A stretch of DNA of 64,000 bases, from assembly GCF_015751045.1 (NCBI RefSeq), contig NZ_BNJW01000011.1, forward strand, positions 34,782-98,781, in the 5' to 3' direction. Of the stretch, positions 29,135-38,481 are shown in pieces. This DNA is from Enterococcus lactis. GTDB taxonomy: Bacteria > Bacillota > Bacilli > Lactobacillales > Enterococcaceae. Positions within the stretch are counted from its first letter, which is position 1; the number at the start of each line of letters is the position of its first letter. The notes below the pieces were generated by a model, which saw only the letters and a program-made list of their open reading frames with translations, was not told the DNA's origin and did not search any database. A program made the position numbers and the translations under genes.

Positions 29135-29503
29135 TCATAGGTAAGAAAGTATATTCACAATGATCAAGACCGCGTACAAGACGATCGTCAGCAGAAATAC
29201 CAAACGCCAAGTCATCTTGAAATAACGCGGATAAATGATTTCTTCATAATAATATGCTTGAAAAACAGCAATACAGATGCCCATTAGTAAAACAGAAATA
29301 AAGAAAAACGGCAGGATAGAAATTGTCGCTGTGTTTCTAGACAACGCATGCATACCGCCCCACAAAAAAGGAATCGCCAAATCAGGGGCTTTTATTTTAA
29401 AACGACGATTTAACGAAAATAATTTTACAAGAAATTGGCAACCAAACAAAACGATTACCGGGTAAATATACCAAAACAAGATAAGTGGTGTGAATGTGCC
29501 CAT
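29135..29503 (-). CDS. DUF3397 family membrane protein
   Basis: A 122-residue membrane protein with four hydrophobic segments (start LILFWYIYPVIVLFGCQFLV, middle ISILPFFFISVLLMGICIAV, end LVFLLTIVLYAVLIIVNIL) and the conserved IKAPDLAIPFLWGG loop. This matches the DUF3397 family, which in Lactobacillales commonly lies upstream of mraZ. Function is unknown. Confidence 0.8.
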   Translation of the reverse strand: MGTFTPLILFWYIYPVIVLFGCQFLVKLFSLNRRFKIKAPDLAIPFLWGGMHALSRNTATISILPFFFISVLLMGICIAVFQAYYYEEIIYPRYFKMTWRLVFLLTIVLYAVLIIVNILSYL

Positions 29504-29673
29504 GAACGTAAACTCCTTTTTTATCGTTGCTTCAAGTATACTGTATATACTTTACACAACTGTTTCATTTTATTTAAATTTATGCAGTTATATTCTATAT
29601 CTTACAAACACATTCCATGTATTCCAATCCCCTATCCGTTATAATAAAAGAAACAGGCAACAGGAGGAAAATC

Positions 29674-30630
29674 ATGATCAAATATTTTACATTAGATAAT
29701 GAGAAACTGCGTAATACCGGAAAGGAAACTGACCAAACGATCTGGTATTGTGTAGAACGTCCCAATCAAGAAGAGATTCATCAGCTGACACATCAATTTG
29801 AAATTCCGTCAGATTACATCACTTCCATATTGGACGATGCAGAAAATTCCCGTACAGAAGAATTCAATCAATCAAAGTTGACAAAACCAGCGTTATTATT
29901 GTTACAATATCCGTTTGCTAAAACAAGTCCTAGCGGTTATTTTCAAGTGGATACATACCCGCTCTCTATCATTTTGACGCCCAAAAAGAAGCTTATCACA
30001 ATTACGAATCATGAACCACTATTTTTAAAGAAAGTCTTTAGTCAAACCTTTCCAAAAAGCGATGTTTCACCCAATCTCAATATCTTCTTTCAATTCATCT
30101 GGCAGGTTACACTGTCTTATAACAGTTATTTAGCTACGCTTCAATCTCAATGCGATACTTTGGAAGCCAAACTTCAAGTATCAACTGAAAACAAACAACT
30201 TTATCAAATCATGGATATCCAAAAAAGCCTTGTTTATTTCAGAGAAGCGACTTCTGCTAATTTAGATGCATTGAAAGAATTAGCGCAAAATAAACTTTTC
30301 CAAGAAAATCATGCGTTGAAAAACCATCTGCGTGATGTATTGGTAGAAACAGAGCAAGCAATGACTACTTCTCGCATTCAATTAAAACTAGTAGAACAAA
30401 TGAATCAGACTTTTTCAGCAATTGTATCGAATAATTTGAATAATATTATGAAAATTTTAACTTCTTTAACGATTATATTAACTATACCAACAATCATCGG
30501 AAGTATCTATGGGATGAACATCAAGCTACCCATTGCTGAAAGAGATGATGCGTTTATCTGGCTAGTCCTATTAACATTATTTATTTGTATCGTAACTACC
30601 TATTATTTAAAAAAAGGGAAGTTTTTATAA
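29674..30630 (+). CDS. CorA-family divalent cation transporter
   Basis: A 318-residue protein with a long cytoplasmic alpha/beta domain followed by two C-terminal membrane helices. The first is IMKILTSLTIILTIPTIIGS and the second FIWLVLLTLFICIVTTYYL. The channel signature YGMN sits between them. The family moves Mg2+ and sometimes Co2+ or Ni2+. The ATG at 29674 follows CAGGAGGAAA and is preferred over an upstream in-frame start at 29617. It is divergent from the DUF3397 gene. Confidence 0.93.
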   Translation: MIKYFTLDNEKLRNTGKETDQTIWYCVERPNQEEIHQLTHQFEIPSDYITSILDDAENSRTEEFNQSKLTKPALLLLQYPFAKTSPSGYFQVDTYPLSIILTPKKKLITITNHEPLFLKKVFSQTFPKSDVSPNLNIFFQFIWQVTLSYNSYLATLQSQCDTLEAKLQVSTENKQLYQIMDIQKSLVYFREATSANLDALKELAQNKLFQENHALKNHLRDVLVETEQAMTTSRIQLKLVEQMNQTFSAIVSNNLNNIMKILTSLTIILTIPTIIGSIYGMNIKLPIAERDDAFIWLVLLTLFICIVTTYYLKKGKFL

Positions 30631-30702
30631 AAAAGACCTCTTGTAGAAAAGACAAAAAGATTGTACACTTGGATTAACTAATTAATTACGAGGTTGAAAA
30701 CA

Positions 30703-30819
30703 ATGCGTGAAAAAAAACAAACAAGTACTTTTGCTAAAGTAACAAAATTTGTCATTTGGACGATGCTGATTTTAACGATTGGGTCTGTTGTCTTGACTGC
30801 TGTCATGAGTGTCATGTAA
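30703..30819 (+). CDS. Small DUF4044-type membrane protein (38 aa)
   Basis: Starts MREKKQTSTFAKVTKFVIWT and ends in one hydrophobic helix (VIWTMLILTIGSVVLTAVMSVM). Charged start, single helix and length match the DUF4044 family found in Lactobacillales. A GAGG lies nine bases before the ATG. It follows the CorA gene by 72 bases and is read in the same direction. Function is unknown. Confidence 0.7.
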   Translation: MREKKQTSTFAKVTKFVIWTMLILTIGSVVLTAVMSVM

Positions 30820-30845
30820 AAAATAAAATATAGCTATCAGCTGCT

Positions 30846-30882
30846 AAAAAGGACCTGAACCACTACGAGGTGGATCAGGTCC
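30846..30882 (-). terminator. recN terminator overlapping its stop codon
   Basis: The minus strand folds as GGACCTGATCCACC / TGGTTCAGGTCC followed by TTTTT. The recN stop (30875-30877) is inside the left arm. On the plus strand it may also slow read-through from the DUF4044 gene, but no T-run follows on that side. Confidence 0.8.
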
Positions 30883-32557
30883 TTCTTGCGAGTTGCAATA
30901 GTTCTTTTGCATGTTCGAGTGTCAGTTTTGTAATCTCACTTCCAGCTAGCATGCGTGCAATTTCTTCTTCTCTTTCTTTTGTTTTCAATTCTGAAACAGA
31001 AGTTTGCGTACGACCATCAATCACTGCTTTCACGATATAATATTGATAGTCGGCGACTGCGGCGACTTGCGGTAGATGAGTGATGCACAAAACTTGAGAG
31101 TATTTCGATATTTGAGAAATTTTATCCGCGATGGCTTGTGCAACTCTTCCACTTACACCTGTATCCACTTCATCAAAGATAATACTTGTCATACCTTGCT
31201 CAGAAGAAAAAATCGTTTTCAAAGCCAGTAACATCCGAGATAATTCGCCGCCAGAAGCGACTTTCACTAAAGGCTTCAGCGGCTCTCCTGGATTGGTCGT
31301 AATGTAGAATTCGATTTGGTCAAACCCATCATGATTCAATTGTCTGTTTTCTTCTTTTAAGAAACGTACTTCAAACTCAGTGTTTTCCATATACAGACTT
31401 TTTAATTCATGCAGAATGGATTTTTCCAATTCTTTTGCGATTTTTTTACGCGCTTCATGAAGATCTGCGGCTTGTTGCTGAAGTAGAAGCTCTTTTTGCT
31501 CTAGTTCCTCTTTCATTTTGTCCAATTGACCTTCTGAAAAATCAGAAGAAGCTAGCTCTTCGGTGATTTCGTCATAGTAAGCCAATATCGACTCAATGGA
31601 TTCGCCATATTTGCGTTTCAACTGTCGGATTAATTCTAGACGTTGAGTCACTTCTTCTAAACGGTTCTCATCTAACTCCAACAAATCGATTTGACGACTC
31701 ATGTCTCCGATTGCATCTTGTAACAAATAGTAAGCACTTTGGATATTTTCATAAATTGCTTCATACTCCACATCTAGATGTGCGATCCCTTGCAATTCTG
31801 CAACGGCCAAGCCAACGCCATCTACACTGTTTTGTTCATTATTCGTCAGTGCTCCGTAGCCTGCAGCTAATCCATCAGCAATTTTTTGATAATTGCTAAG
31901 TTTTTCTCTTTCTTCTTTTAATTTCTCTTCTTCTCCGACTTGCAAATCAGCAGCAGCTATTTCTTCTTGCTGGAAATGGAGCATATCTATTCTCTGAACA
32001 TAGGATTTTTCATTTTGCTGCACTTTTCGTACCCTTTTTTCCAGCTCACGATAAGAGGTATATTCTTGCTGATAACTCTTTTTCTTCTGTTGGAAAGCTG
32101 CATCTCCAAAACGATCCAATAAAGCAAGATGTGATTCAGGCTGGAGCAGTTCCTGATGTTCGTTTTGCCCTTGGATATCCACTAAATAACTGCCGATTTT
32201 CCTTAGATTAGCTAGCGTGATGATGTGACCATTCACTCGGCAAACATTTTTTCCAGTCAACGACATATCTCGTCGAACGATCAGATTGTCTTCATCCGTT
32301 TCGATACCTAATTCAACCATCAATTCAGAGAATCCTTCTTGTTTCGGAAGTTCAAACAATCCTTCAAGAATGCATTTTTCTGCGCCTTGACGTATATAAT
32401 CGCTTGAACCTCTTCCTCCTGCTAACAAACCTAAAGCATCGATAATGATGGATTTACCCGCACCAGTCTCTCCGGTCAGCGCGGTCATTCCTTCGTGAAA
32501 AGAAAGCCGCAATTCCGGAATAATCGCAAAGTTAGTAATACTGATTTCTTGTAGCAT
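30875..32557 (-). CDS. recN: DNA repair protein RecN
   Basis: A 560-residue SMC-like ATPase for double-strand break repair. The start MLQEISITNFAIIPELRLSF is typical. Walker A is ALTGETGAGKSIIIDAL near 30, a long coiled coil covers about 155-365, the ABC signature is VASGGELSRMLLALK near 430 and Walker B SIIFDEVDTGVSG near 455. The ATG at 32557 is chosen over the GTG codon just before it. It ends the ispA-tlyA-argR-recN run. Confidence 0.96.
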   Translation of the reverse strand: MLQEISITNFAIIPELRLSFHEGMTALTGETGAGKSIIIDALGLLAGGRGSSDYIRQGAEKCILEGLFELPKQEGFSELMVELGIETDEDNLIVRRDMSLTGKNVCRVNGHIITLANLRKIGSYLVDIQGQNEHQELLQPESHLALLDRFGDAAFQQKKKSYQQEYTSYRELEKRVRKVQQNEKSYVQRIDMLHFQQEEIAAADLQVGEEEKLKEEREKLSNYQKIADGLAAGYGALTNNEQNSVDGVGLAVAELQGIAHLDVEYEAIYENIQSAYYLLQDAIGDMSRQIDLLELDENRLEEVTQRLELIRQLKRKYGESIESILAYYDEITEELASSDFSEGQLDKMKEELEQKELLLQQQAADLHEARKKIAKELEKSILHELKSLYMENTEFEVRFLKEENRQLNHDGFDQIEFYITTNPGEPLKPLVKVASGGELSRMLLALKTIFSSEQGMTSIIFDEVDTGVSGRVAQAIADKISQISKYSQVLCITHLPQVAAVADYQYYIVKAVIDGRTQTSVSELKTKEREEEIARMLAGSEITKLTLEHAKELLQLARRT

Positions 32558-32574
32558 CACATTCGCTCCTCAAC

Positions 32575-33024
32575 TTAAAGGTAATGCAGGAAGTCTTTCT
32601 TTAGTAAAACTGCCTGGTCTTCAGTTCGTGTAATCATCAAAACATTATCGTCATCATTGATAATCGAAAATAATTCTTTCTTGTAGCGCTTATCGATCAA
32701 ATTCGCTGCTGCCGAAGCATTCCCCGGCAAAGTTTTCAAAGTAACAAATTTTTCCATTTGGTCAACTGCTACGAAAGCGTCTTTTAACAGTTTTTCCAAT
32801 TTAGTATTTACATCTTCATTTGTTTCAGCTGGTATACTATAACGGTAGCCGCCATCTGAGGCCGGTACCTTAATCAGTTTTAGTTCCTTTATATCTCTGG
32901 AAATCGTAGCTTGAGTAACAGATATTCCTTTGCTTTTCAGGATTTCAACAAATTCTTCCTGCTTTCGGATATCTTGCTCACTCAACAATCGAGTAATCAA
33001 ACGATGCCGATCTTTTTTTCTCAT
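32575..33024 (-). CDS. argR: Arginine repressor ArgR/AhrC family
   Basis: A 149-residue regulator. The N-terminal winged helix has RHRLITRLLSEQDIRKQEEFVEILKSKG and VTQATISRDIKELKLIKVP, which is the DNA-recognition part. The C-terminal oligomerisation and arginine-binding domain has TLPGNASAAANLIDKRYKKEL and INDDDNVLMIT. The ATG at 33024 gives the family length; a longer form from 33060 adds 12 residues of poor fit. Linkage to recN is conserved in Firmicutes. Confidence 0.93.
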   Translation of the reverse strand: MRKKDRHRLITRLLSEQDIRKQEEFVEILKSKGISVTQATISRDIKELKLIKVPASDGGYRYSIPAETNEDVNTKLEKLLKDAFVAVDQMEKFVTLKTLPGNASAAANLIDKRYKKELFSIINDDDNVLMITRTEDQAVLLKKDFLHYL

Positions 33025-33130
33025 TACGTCTTCGCTCCTTAGCTTATTCTTCTTAACCAATGATAGCTTATTTCCTTGGTATAATAAAGAAGAATCCGCA
33101 TACTTCTCACTTGATTTTCACAGTTACAAT

Positions 33131-33949
33131 TTATTTATGGTCAAACTGTTCGTGTGCGTTTGAAACCACTTCTGCCATATTAATAGCTGGATTGATCGTG
33201 CCGCTTTCAGGTACCTTCCTCAAGTGAGCCAAGAACTCGATATTTCCTTCTCCCCCCGTGATTGGAGAATAACTTACTTCCAGCACATCATATCCACCTT
33301 GTGCCGCAAATGACAAAATGTCTTCTAAAACTTTTTGATGGGTCTGTGCGTCACGAACAATTCCGTTTTTCCCTACAGCTTCTCTGCCTGCTTCGAATTG
33401 GGGTTTGATTAAGGCAATCACTTCTCCCTCTTCTTTTAAAATAGCATGTAATGGAGGCAGCATCAGTTTTAGTGAAATAAAAGAAACATCGATGACAGCA
33501 ACTTCTGGAATCCCTAAGGTAAAGTCATCGGGTTTTGCATAACGAAAATTCACTCTTTCCATTACGACGACTCTAGGATCTTGTCTGATTTTCCAAGCTA
33601 GCTGATTGTAACCGACATCTAAAGCATAACTCATTTTAGCGCCATTTTGCAAAGCTGCATCAGTAAATCCGCCAGTGGAAGCACCGATATCTAACAATGT
33701 TTTTCCTTCAACAGATAGATCAAATGCTTTGAGCGCTTTTTCTAATTTTAATCCACCCCGAGAAACATAAGGAAGTTTTTTACCTTTGACTCTTAATTCA
33801 CTACTTACTGGAATTTTTTCTCCCGGTTTATCAAACCGCTCGTTTTTTTCGTTGTAAATCAAACCAGCCATAACTGAACGTTTGGCTTGTTCTCTTGTTT
33901 CAAATAATCCTTGTTTGACCGCTAATACATCTACGCGTTCTTTTTCCAT
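33131..33949 (-). CDS. TlyA family rRNA methyltransferase / hemolysin-like protein
   Basis: A 272-residue protein with an N-terminal S4 domain (ERVDVLAVKQGLFETREQAKRSVMAG) and an FtsJ-like SAM-binding domain (LLDIGASTGGFTDAALQNG near 86, then VAVIDVSFISL, then IALIKPQFEAG). TlyA methylates ribosomal RNA 2'-hydroxyls in mycobacteria; in Firmicutes (YqxC) the target is unproven. The ATG at 33949 follows GAGGGAAAGA. An ATG four codons upstream overlaps the ispA stop. Confidence 0.92.
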   Translation of the reverse strand: MEKERVDVLAVKQGLFETREQAKRSVMAGLIYNEKNERFDKPGEKIPVSSELRVKGKKLPYVSRGGLKLEKALKAFDLSVEGKTLLDIGASTGGFTDAALQNGAKMSYALDVGYNQLAWKIRQDPRVVVMERVNFRYAKPDDFTLGIPEVAVIDVSFISLKLMLPPLHAILKEEGEVIALIKPQFEAGREAVGKNGIVRDAQTHQKVLEDILSFAAQGGYDVLEVSYSPITGGEGNIEFLAHLRKVPESGTINPAINMAEVVSNAHEQFDHK

Positions 33950-33957
33950 TCTTTCCC

Positions 33958-34845
33958 TCATTTCTCCACATCAAATTGCTTGATCATCTGGCGCATCAGC
34001 CCGCCATCAAAAGAAAAAACGTCCTCTTCTAATTTGTCTATGATCTTATTAGCGGATAACAACTCAATCTCCAACGCCTCATGTGTCTTTTCTAGTCCTA
34101 ATAAACGCGGGTAAGTGTTTTTTTCCATACGTTCATCTTTGCCAGCTGTTTTCCCTAACGTTTTCGTTGTACCAATCACATCAAGTAGATCATCTCTTAT
34201 CTGGAAAGCCAAACCTAAATGTTCGGCTAATCGTTGAAGTAGCAATAAGATTTCTTCAGGTTGCTTCGCTAATATACCTCCAGCTAGCAAGGCATAACGA
34301 ATCAAACGTCCTGTCTTTCTTTCATGAATAAATGCTAATTCCTCTAATGAAAGCTTTTTTGATTCTCCTTCGATATCTGCAGCTTGTCCAGCCACCATAC
34401 CTTGTGACCCCGCACAAACAGCTAATTGCTGAAGCAACAGAAGCTTAGGAGAATGACCCAAGTGTGCCATACTGATCAGCTGGAATGCGCCTGTCAGTAA
34501 ACCATCTCCAGCCAATATAGCTAACGCTTCGCCGAATACTTTGTGATTGGTAGGTTTTCCCCTTCGAAGATCATCATTGTCCATCGCAGGCAAATCATCG
34601 TGGATCAAGGAATACGTATGCACCATTTCTAAAGCAGCTGCTACTTGATAGACGGGAACATCGATAGGCTCATCAAAGGAAGCAACGGCCGCTAAAAGTA
34701 ATAAGGGACGGATTCTTTTTCCACCTGCTTTCACTGAATAAGTCATCGCATCACAGAGTGCTCTATCCGTCGTATGTTCATCTAAAAAAGACAAGATTTC
34801 TTTTTCTACAGCAGGTAGATGAATAGCTGAAAAGTCAGTTAATCT
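33958..34845 (-). CDS. ispA: Farnesyl diphosphate synthase IspA family
   Basis: A 295-residue prenyl synthase that makes C10-C15 isoprenoid diphosphates, which feed undecaprenyl phosphate and quinone chains. The first aspartate-rich motif is DDLPAMDNDD near residue 80 with RRGKPTNHK next. The second is QIRDDLLDVIG near 218. The ATG at 34845 follows GAGGAAAGCTGAG at the end of xseB. A longer form from 34887 would overlap xseB and is less likely. Confidence 0.94.
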   Translation of the reverse strand, partial: RLTDFSAIHLPAVEKEILSFLDEHTTDRALCDAMTYSVKAGGKRIRPLLLLAAVASFDEPIDVPVYQVAAALEMVHTYSLIHDDLPAMDNDDLRRGKPTNHKVFGEALAILAGDGLLTGAFQLISMAHLGHSPKLLLLQQLAVCAGSQGMVAGQAADIEGESKKLSLEELAFIHERKTGRLIRYALLAGGILAKQPEEILLLLQRLAEHLGLAFQIRDDLLDVIGTTKTLGKTAGKDERMEKNTYPRLLGLEKTHEALEIELLSANKIIDKLEEDVFSFDGGLMRQMIKQFDVEK

Positions 34846-34849
34846 CATC

Positions 34850-35074
34850 TCAGCTTTCCTCGTTTCCGTCAAAATCAACTTCTTCATTTGATTCTGTCAT
34901 CATTTTCGTCAAAGTTTCTTCTGCTTTAGCTAAGGTATCTTGGCAATGTTTGCTTAATTCCATTCCTCGTTTAAACGAATCTAGAGCTGATTCTAATGGA
35001 ACGTCTCCTTGTTCTAGCTGCATGACGATTTTTTCTAATTCTTGCAGTGACTCTTCAAAAGTTGGATTTTCCAT
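34850..35074 (-). CDS. xseB: Exodeoxyribonuclease VII small subunit
   Basis: A 74-residue helical protein (TFEESLQELEKIVMQLEQGDVPLESALDSFKRGMEL) that forms coiled pairs around XseA. It starts four bases after xseA ends, and the two subunits form the single-strand-specific exonuclease VII. Confidence 0.95.
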   Translation of the reverse strand: MENPTFEESLQELEKIVMQLEQGDVPLESALDSFKRGMELSKHCQDTLAKAEETLTKMMTESNEEVDFDGNEES

Positions 35075-35078
35075 ATTC

Positions 35079-36416
35079 TTATTCTCCTTTATCTATCTCT
35101 TGTACTTGTCCTTTAACGATTCCATCTTGATAATGGATTGTCAGCAAATCCCCTTGATGAATCTCGGAGACACTTTTTACTACTTGATCATTTAACGTCG
35201 TATAGCTGTAGCCTCTTCCCATGATTTTCAATGGACTCAACAAATCAAGAGATTGAACAGCTTGAGCAAAACGCTGCTGCTGTTGTTTCATATATTGTTG
35301 GATTTTCTCTTCTAAACGTTTTTCTAGATAAGCAGTTTCTTGGCGGGCTGCTTTGACTCGATAAAGCGGAGCCACTTGTTCCAATTGGTGGCTTAACGCG
35401 ATCGTTTGCTTTTCTTTTGCATGATAAATCTGCTGTGTAGCTTGATATAATCGCTGTTTCAATTGATCTAATTTGATGGTCTGTCCTTCATACAATCTTT
35501 CAGGCTGCCGAAAGACATAGGAACGTCGAGCACGCTCGAACCGTTCTTGTTTGCGCTGGATCTGGCGTACAAACGCCTGCTGCAATCTAGCTTGCCGTTC
35601 TTGAATGCGCATCAACTCTTCTGACAAAACAGGAACAGCTAATTCTGCAGCTGCTGTTGGAGTAGCAGCCCGAACATCTGCTACTAAATCAGCGATCGTG
35701 GTATCTGTTTCATGTCCCACAGATGAGATCACCGGTGTATTGGCTTGATAAATCGCTCGGGCAACCCGTTCTTCATTAAACGGCCACAAATCCTCAATCG
35801 ATCCGCCCCCACGACCAATGATCATTGTATCAAAATCGCCCATCTCTTCTACTCGTCGGATATTTTTGACAACATTGTCCGCTGCTTGATTCCCTTGTAC
35901 AACGGTTGGGAACAAAACCAATTGGACAATTGGATACCTTCTTTTCACCGTCGTGATGATATCGCGTATAACCGCTCCGCTTGGACTGGTAAGAATCGCG
36001 ATTCGCTTTGGGAAACGCGGCAACATTTTTTTAGGACCTTGAAAAAGGCCTTCCTTCATCAGCTTTTCTTTTCGTTCTTCCAATTCTTGATATAACGCAC
36101 CTATTCCATCAGGCTCCATGTGCTCTACATAGATTTGATACGAACCTCCCGCTTCATAGAGTGAAATACGCCCAACAACAAGGACTTTCATTCCTTCTTT
36201 TGGCTGGAATCGTAATTTTTGGAATGCACCTTTGAACATAATAGCAGATATTTTTGCATGATCATCTTTTAAGCTGAAATATTGATGGGCATTGGCGCGT
36301 AAACGGAAATTCGATATTTCACCGGTTAAATATACCCGTTCTAAATAAGGATCGGCATCAAATTTACGTTTCAAATACCTCGTTAATGTAGTGACAGTTA
36401 AATATTCTTGTGCCAT
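35079..36416 (-). CDS. xseA: Exodeoxyribonuclease VII large subunit
   Basis: A 445-residue catalytic subunit. An N-terminal OB fold (YLTGEISNFRLRANAHQYFSLKD) binds single-stranded DNA. The catalytic core has RIAILTSPSGAVIRDI and IIGRGGGSIEDLWPFN near 200, with SVGHETDTTIADLVADVRAATPTAAAEL next. A long coiled coil follows. The gene abuts folD. Confidence 0.96.
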   Translation of the reverse strand: MAQEYLTVTTLTRYLKRKFDADPYLERVYLTGEISNFRLRANAHQYFSLKDDHAKISAIMFKGAFQKLRFQPKEGMKVLVVGRISLYEAGGSYQIYVEHMEPDGIGALYQELEERKEKLMKEGLFQGPKKMLPRFPKRIAILTSPSGAVIRDIITTVKRRYPIVQLVLFPTVVQGNQAADNVVKNIRRVEEMGDFDTMIIGRGGGSIEDLWPFNEERVARAIYQANTPVISSVGHETDTTIADLVADVRAATPTAAAELAVPVLSEELMRIQERQARLQQAFVRQIQRKQERFERARRSYVFRQPERLYEGQTIKLDQLKQRLYQATQQIYHAKEKQTIALSHQLEQVAPLYRVKAARQETAYLEKRLEEKIQQYMKQQQQRFAQAVQSLDLLSPLKIMGRGYSYTTLNDQVVKSVSEIHQGDLLTIHYQDGIVKGQVQEIDKGE

Positions 36417-37271
36417 TTATTCACCTGCTCCAAAAGCTTCGGCAGATTTTACGGTTTGATACATCAGCATTGTGATAGTCATTGGCCCTACACCCTTTGG
36501 CACAGGAGTGATCCAGCCTGCAATAGGCTCCACTTCATCAAATTTCACATCACCGATCAGCTTACCGTTAGCATCACGGTTCATCCCTACATCGATCACT
36601 ACAGCACCTGGTTTTACGAATTCTTTTGTGACAAAATGTCCACGTCCTATCGCTACGACTAAGATATCTGCTTCTTGTGCCAGTTCAGCCAGATTTTCGG
36701 TTTTAGAATGAGCAACAGTAACAGTTGCATCTGCCATCAAGAGCAGCTGAGCCATCGGTTTGCCGACGATATTGCTTCGTCCGATAACTACTGCTCGTTT
36801 ACCCGCCGGATCGATAGAATAAGCTTCAAATATTTTCATGATGCCATATGGCGTACAAGGAATCTTGTCCGGTTTACCCGCAAGGAGTCTGCCTAAATTC
36901 ATTGGATGAAAACCGTCTACGTCTTTTTCAGGACGGATAGCTAACAGGATCTTTTCTTCATCTATATGCTTTGGCAATGGTAATTGGACCAATATACCAT
37001 GAAATCTAGGATCTTGATTGTATTTTTCGATTTCTGCAAGTAGTTCGTTTTCAGAAATCGTCTCAGGATAACGCTCTACTGATGAATGGATTCCGATTTC
37101 TTTTGCTACGCGTTCTTTATTTCTTACATAGGTTTGACTGGCTGGATTTTCCCCTACCAATAAAACAACTAATCCGGGATGGATACCATTATCTTTCAAT
37201 TTTTGGATTTTTTCAGCAATGTCTGCCTGCATTTTTTCAGCTAATTCTTTTCCGTTAATCAATTCTGCCAT
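36417..37271 (-). CDS. folD: Bifunctional methylenetetrahydrofolate dehydrogenase/cyclohydrolase FolD
   Basis: A 284-residue enzyme interconverting 5,10-methylene-, methenyl- and 10-formyl-THF. The catalytic block is [18 protein letters not shown] (Tyr and Lys) near 50. Further blocks are QLPLPKHID near 97, the NADP-binding [17 protein letters not shown] near 160 and the C-terminal [10 protein letters not shown] near 263. It sits between nusB and xseA, a common Firmicutes order. Confidence 0.97.
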   Translation of the reverse strand: MAELINGKELAEKMQADIAEKIQKLKDNGIHPGLVVLLVGENPASQTYVRNKERVAKEIGIHSSVERYPETISENELLAEIEKYNQDPRFHGILVQLPLPKHIDEEKILLAIRPEKDVDGFHPMNLGRLLAGKPDKIPCTPYGIMKIFEAYSIDPAGKRAVVIGRSNIVGKPMAQLLLMADATVTVAHSKTENLAELAQEADILVVAIGRGHFVTKEFVKPGAVVIDVGMNRDANGKLIGDVKFDEVEPIAGWITPVPKGVGPMTITMLMYQTVKSAEAFGAGE

Positions 37272-37367
37272 CTAACCACTCCCAGATATTTTTTGTGTTT
37301 TCATTCTACCATAGAATTTTCCCGATTTATAACAGGTTTATGATGATTCACAGAAAAAAGCTAGGAC

Positions 37368-37817
37368 TTACGCCCCAGCTTCTAATTCTTTTAATACATT
37401 GGATAAAACACCGTTGACGAATTTACGCGAACGGTCATCACTAAATGTTTTTGCCAACTCAATTGCTTCATTTAAAGCAACAGCCGCTGGTACATCTGTC
37501 ACATAAGTCATTTCAAAAATCGCGATACGCAAGATCACCAAATCCATTTTTGAGATCCGATTGATATGCCAATTGTTTTTCAAATGTTTTTCGATTACTT
37601 TATCCAATTCATCTTTTTTTGCACAGACACCGCCAACTAGCGTATCAAGATAAACAGGAACAAACTCTGATTCATCTTCATTGATCATGTCGCGGTGGTC
37701 TAATTCGATTGCGTTGAAAATCGCATCTTCTTTTGTTAGGTCTGCATTGAAGTCTAACGGAAATAAAGCCTGCAATGCCATCTCCCGAATCTCGTGTCTT
37801 GATAATTCTTTATTCAT
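37368..37817 (-). CDS. nusB: Transcription antitermination factor NusB
   Basis: A 149-residue helical RNA-binding protein that joins NusE in rRNA antitermination. It has the N-terminal SRHEIREMALQALF, and the C-terminal ILRIAIFEM and NEAIELAKTFSDDRSRKFVNGVLSNVLKE blocks. The ATG at 37817 overlaps the last codons of asp23, following GAGGAAGAG, so the two genes are coupled. Confidence 0.95.
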   Translation of the reverse strand: MNKELSRHEIREMALQALFPLDFNADLTKEDAIFNAIELDHRDMINEDESEFVPVYLDTLVGGVCAKKDELDKVIEKHLKNNWHINRISKMDLVILRIAIFEMTYVTDVPAAVALNEAIELAKTFSDDRSRKFVNGVLSNVLKELEAGA

Positions 37818-38235
37818 TCTCTTCCTCTTCGTCTTCAAAAAGTTCTTCGATTGTTGGTTGTTCTAATTTTTCAGGAACAACAGCTACTACATGGATATTG
37901 ACTTCAGCTAGATCGATATCTGTCATGAAAAGGACTTGCTGGCTAACCCGTTCTTGCATTTCCATTGCAACTTTAGGAACTGAAACACCATATTCCAGGT
38001 AGCAGTAAAGATCTACTTTCAAGCCATCTTCCTCATTTGCCAAGTAAACACCTTTTCCGTGAGCTGCTCGTCCTAATAATTCAGTGACATTGCTGGCAAA
38101 AGTTCCGCGCATTCCATATACGCCTTCTACTTTAGAAGCAGCAATCCCGATGATTACTTCGATGACTTCAGGAGCAATCACGATCTCTCCCAAATCTTGG
38201 TTTGCGTTTAAAATCAAATTTTTTTCATCTGCCAT
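37810..38235 (-). CDS. Asp23/Gls24 family protein (YqhY type)
   Basis: A 141-residue protein with the family core GEIVIAPEVIEVIIGIAASKVEGVYGMRG and the repeated IAEVNIHVVAV-type strand. YqhY-type members lie upstream of nusB in Firmicutes, are linked to fatty acid synthesis balance in Bacillus, and differ from the stress protein Gls24 of enterococci. The C-terminus is very acidic (EELFEDEEEENE). Confidence 0.9.
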   Translation of the reverse strand: MADEKNLILNANQDLGEIVIAPEVIEVIIGIAASKVEGVYGMRGTFASNVTELLGRAAHGKGVYLANEEDGLKVDLYCYLEYGVSVPKVAMEMQERVSQQVLFMTDIDLAEVNIHVVAVVPEKLEQPTIEELFEDEEEENE

Positions 38236-38481
38236 TTATTTATTCCTCCCTTTGCCTAAGCACGAGATACATCCGAATTCTCTATGATGCGGCTATAATG
38301 ATCATTTGGTAAAAAAACTGCCGCCGATCAGCTGCAAATTGCTATGAATTGGAGAAAATATCCAACTTTATTATCTCTTACAGCTTAAAAGTTCTTCTAT
38401 AGTGTATCATTAAATCAAGCGATTTTCTATAACAAAGTCTGTGAACACTGATTTTTACGCTTACTTCTTTTATGGACGAGA
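38236..38481. other. Intergenic stretch between the pepP-like gene and asp23
   Basis: A 246-base AT-rich gap with no open reading frame that I can support. In several Firmicutes the elongation factor P gene stands between these two genes; it is not here. The gap probably holds the asp23 promoter, but I could not pin down clear -35 and -10 boxes. Confidence 0.5.

Noticed and set aside
29617..29673. Extended CorA start at 29617
   Set aside because: ATG 29674 follows CAGGAGG and begins at the family N-terminus; the extra residues have no similarity to the family.
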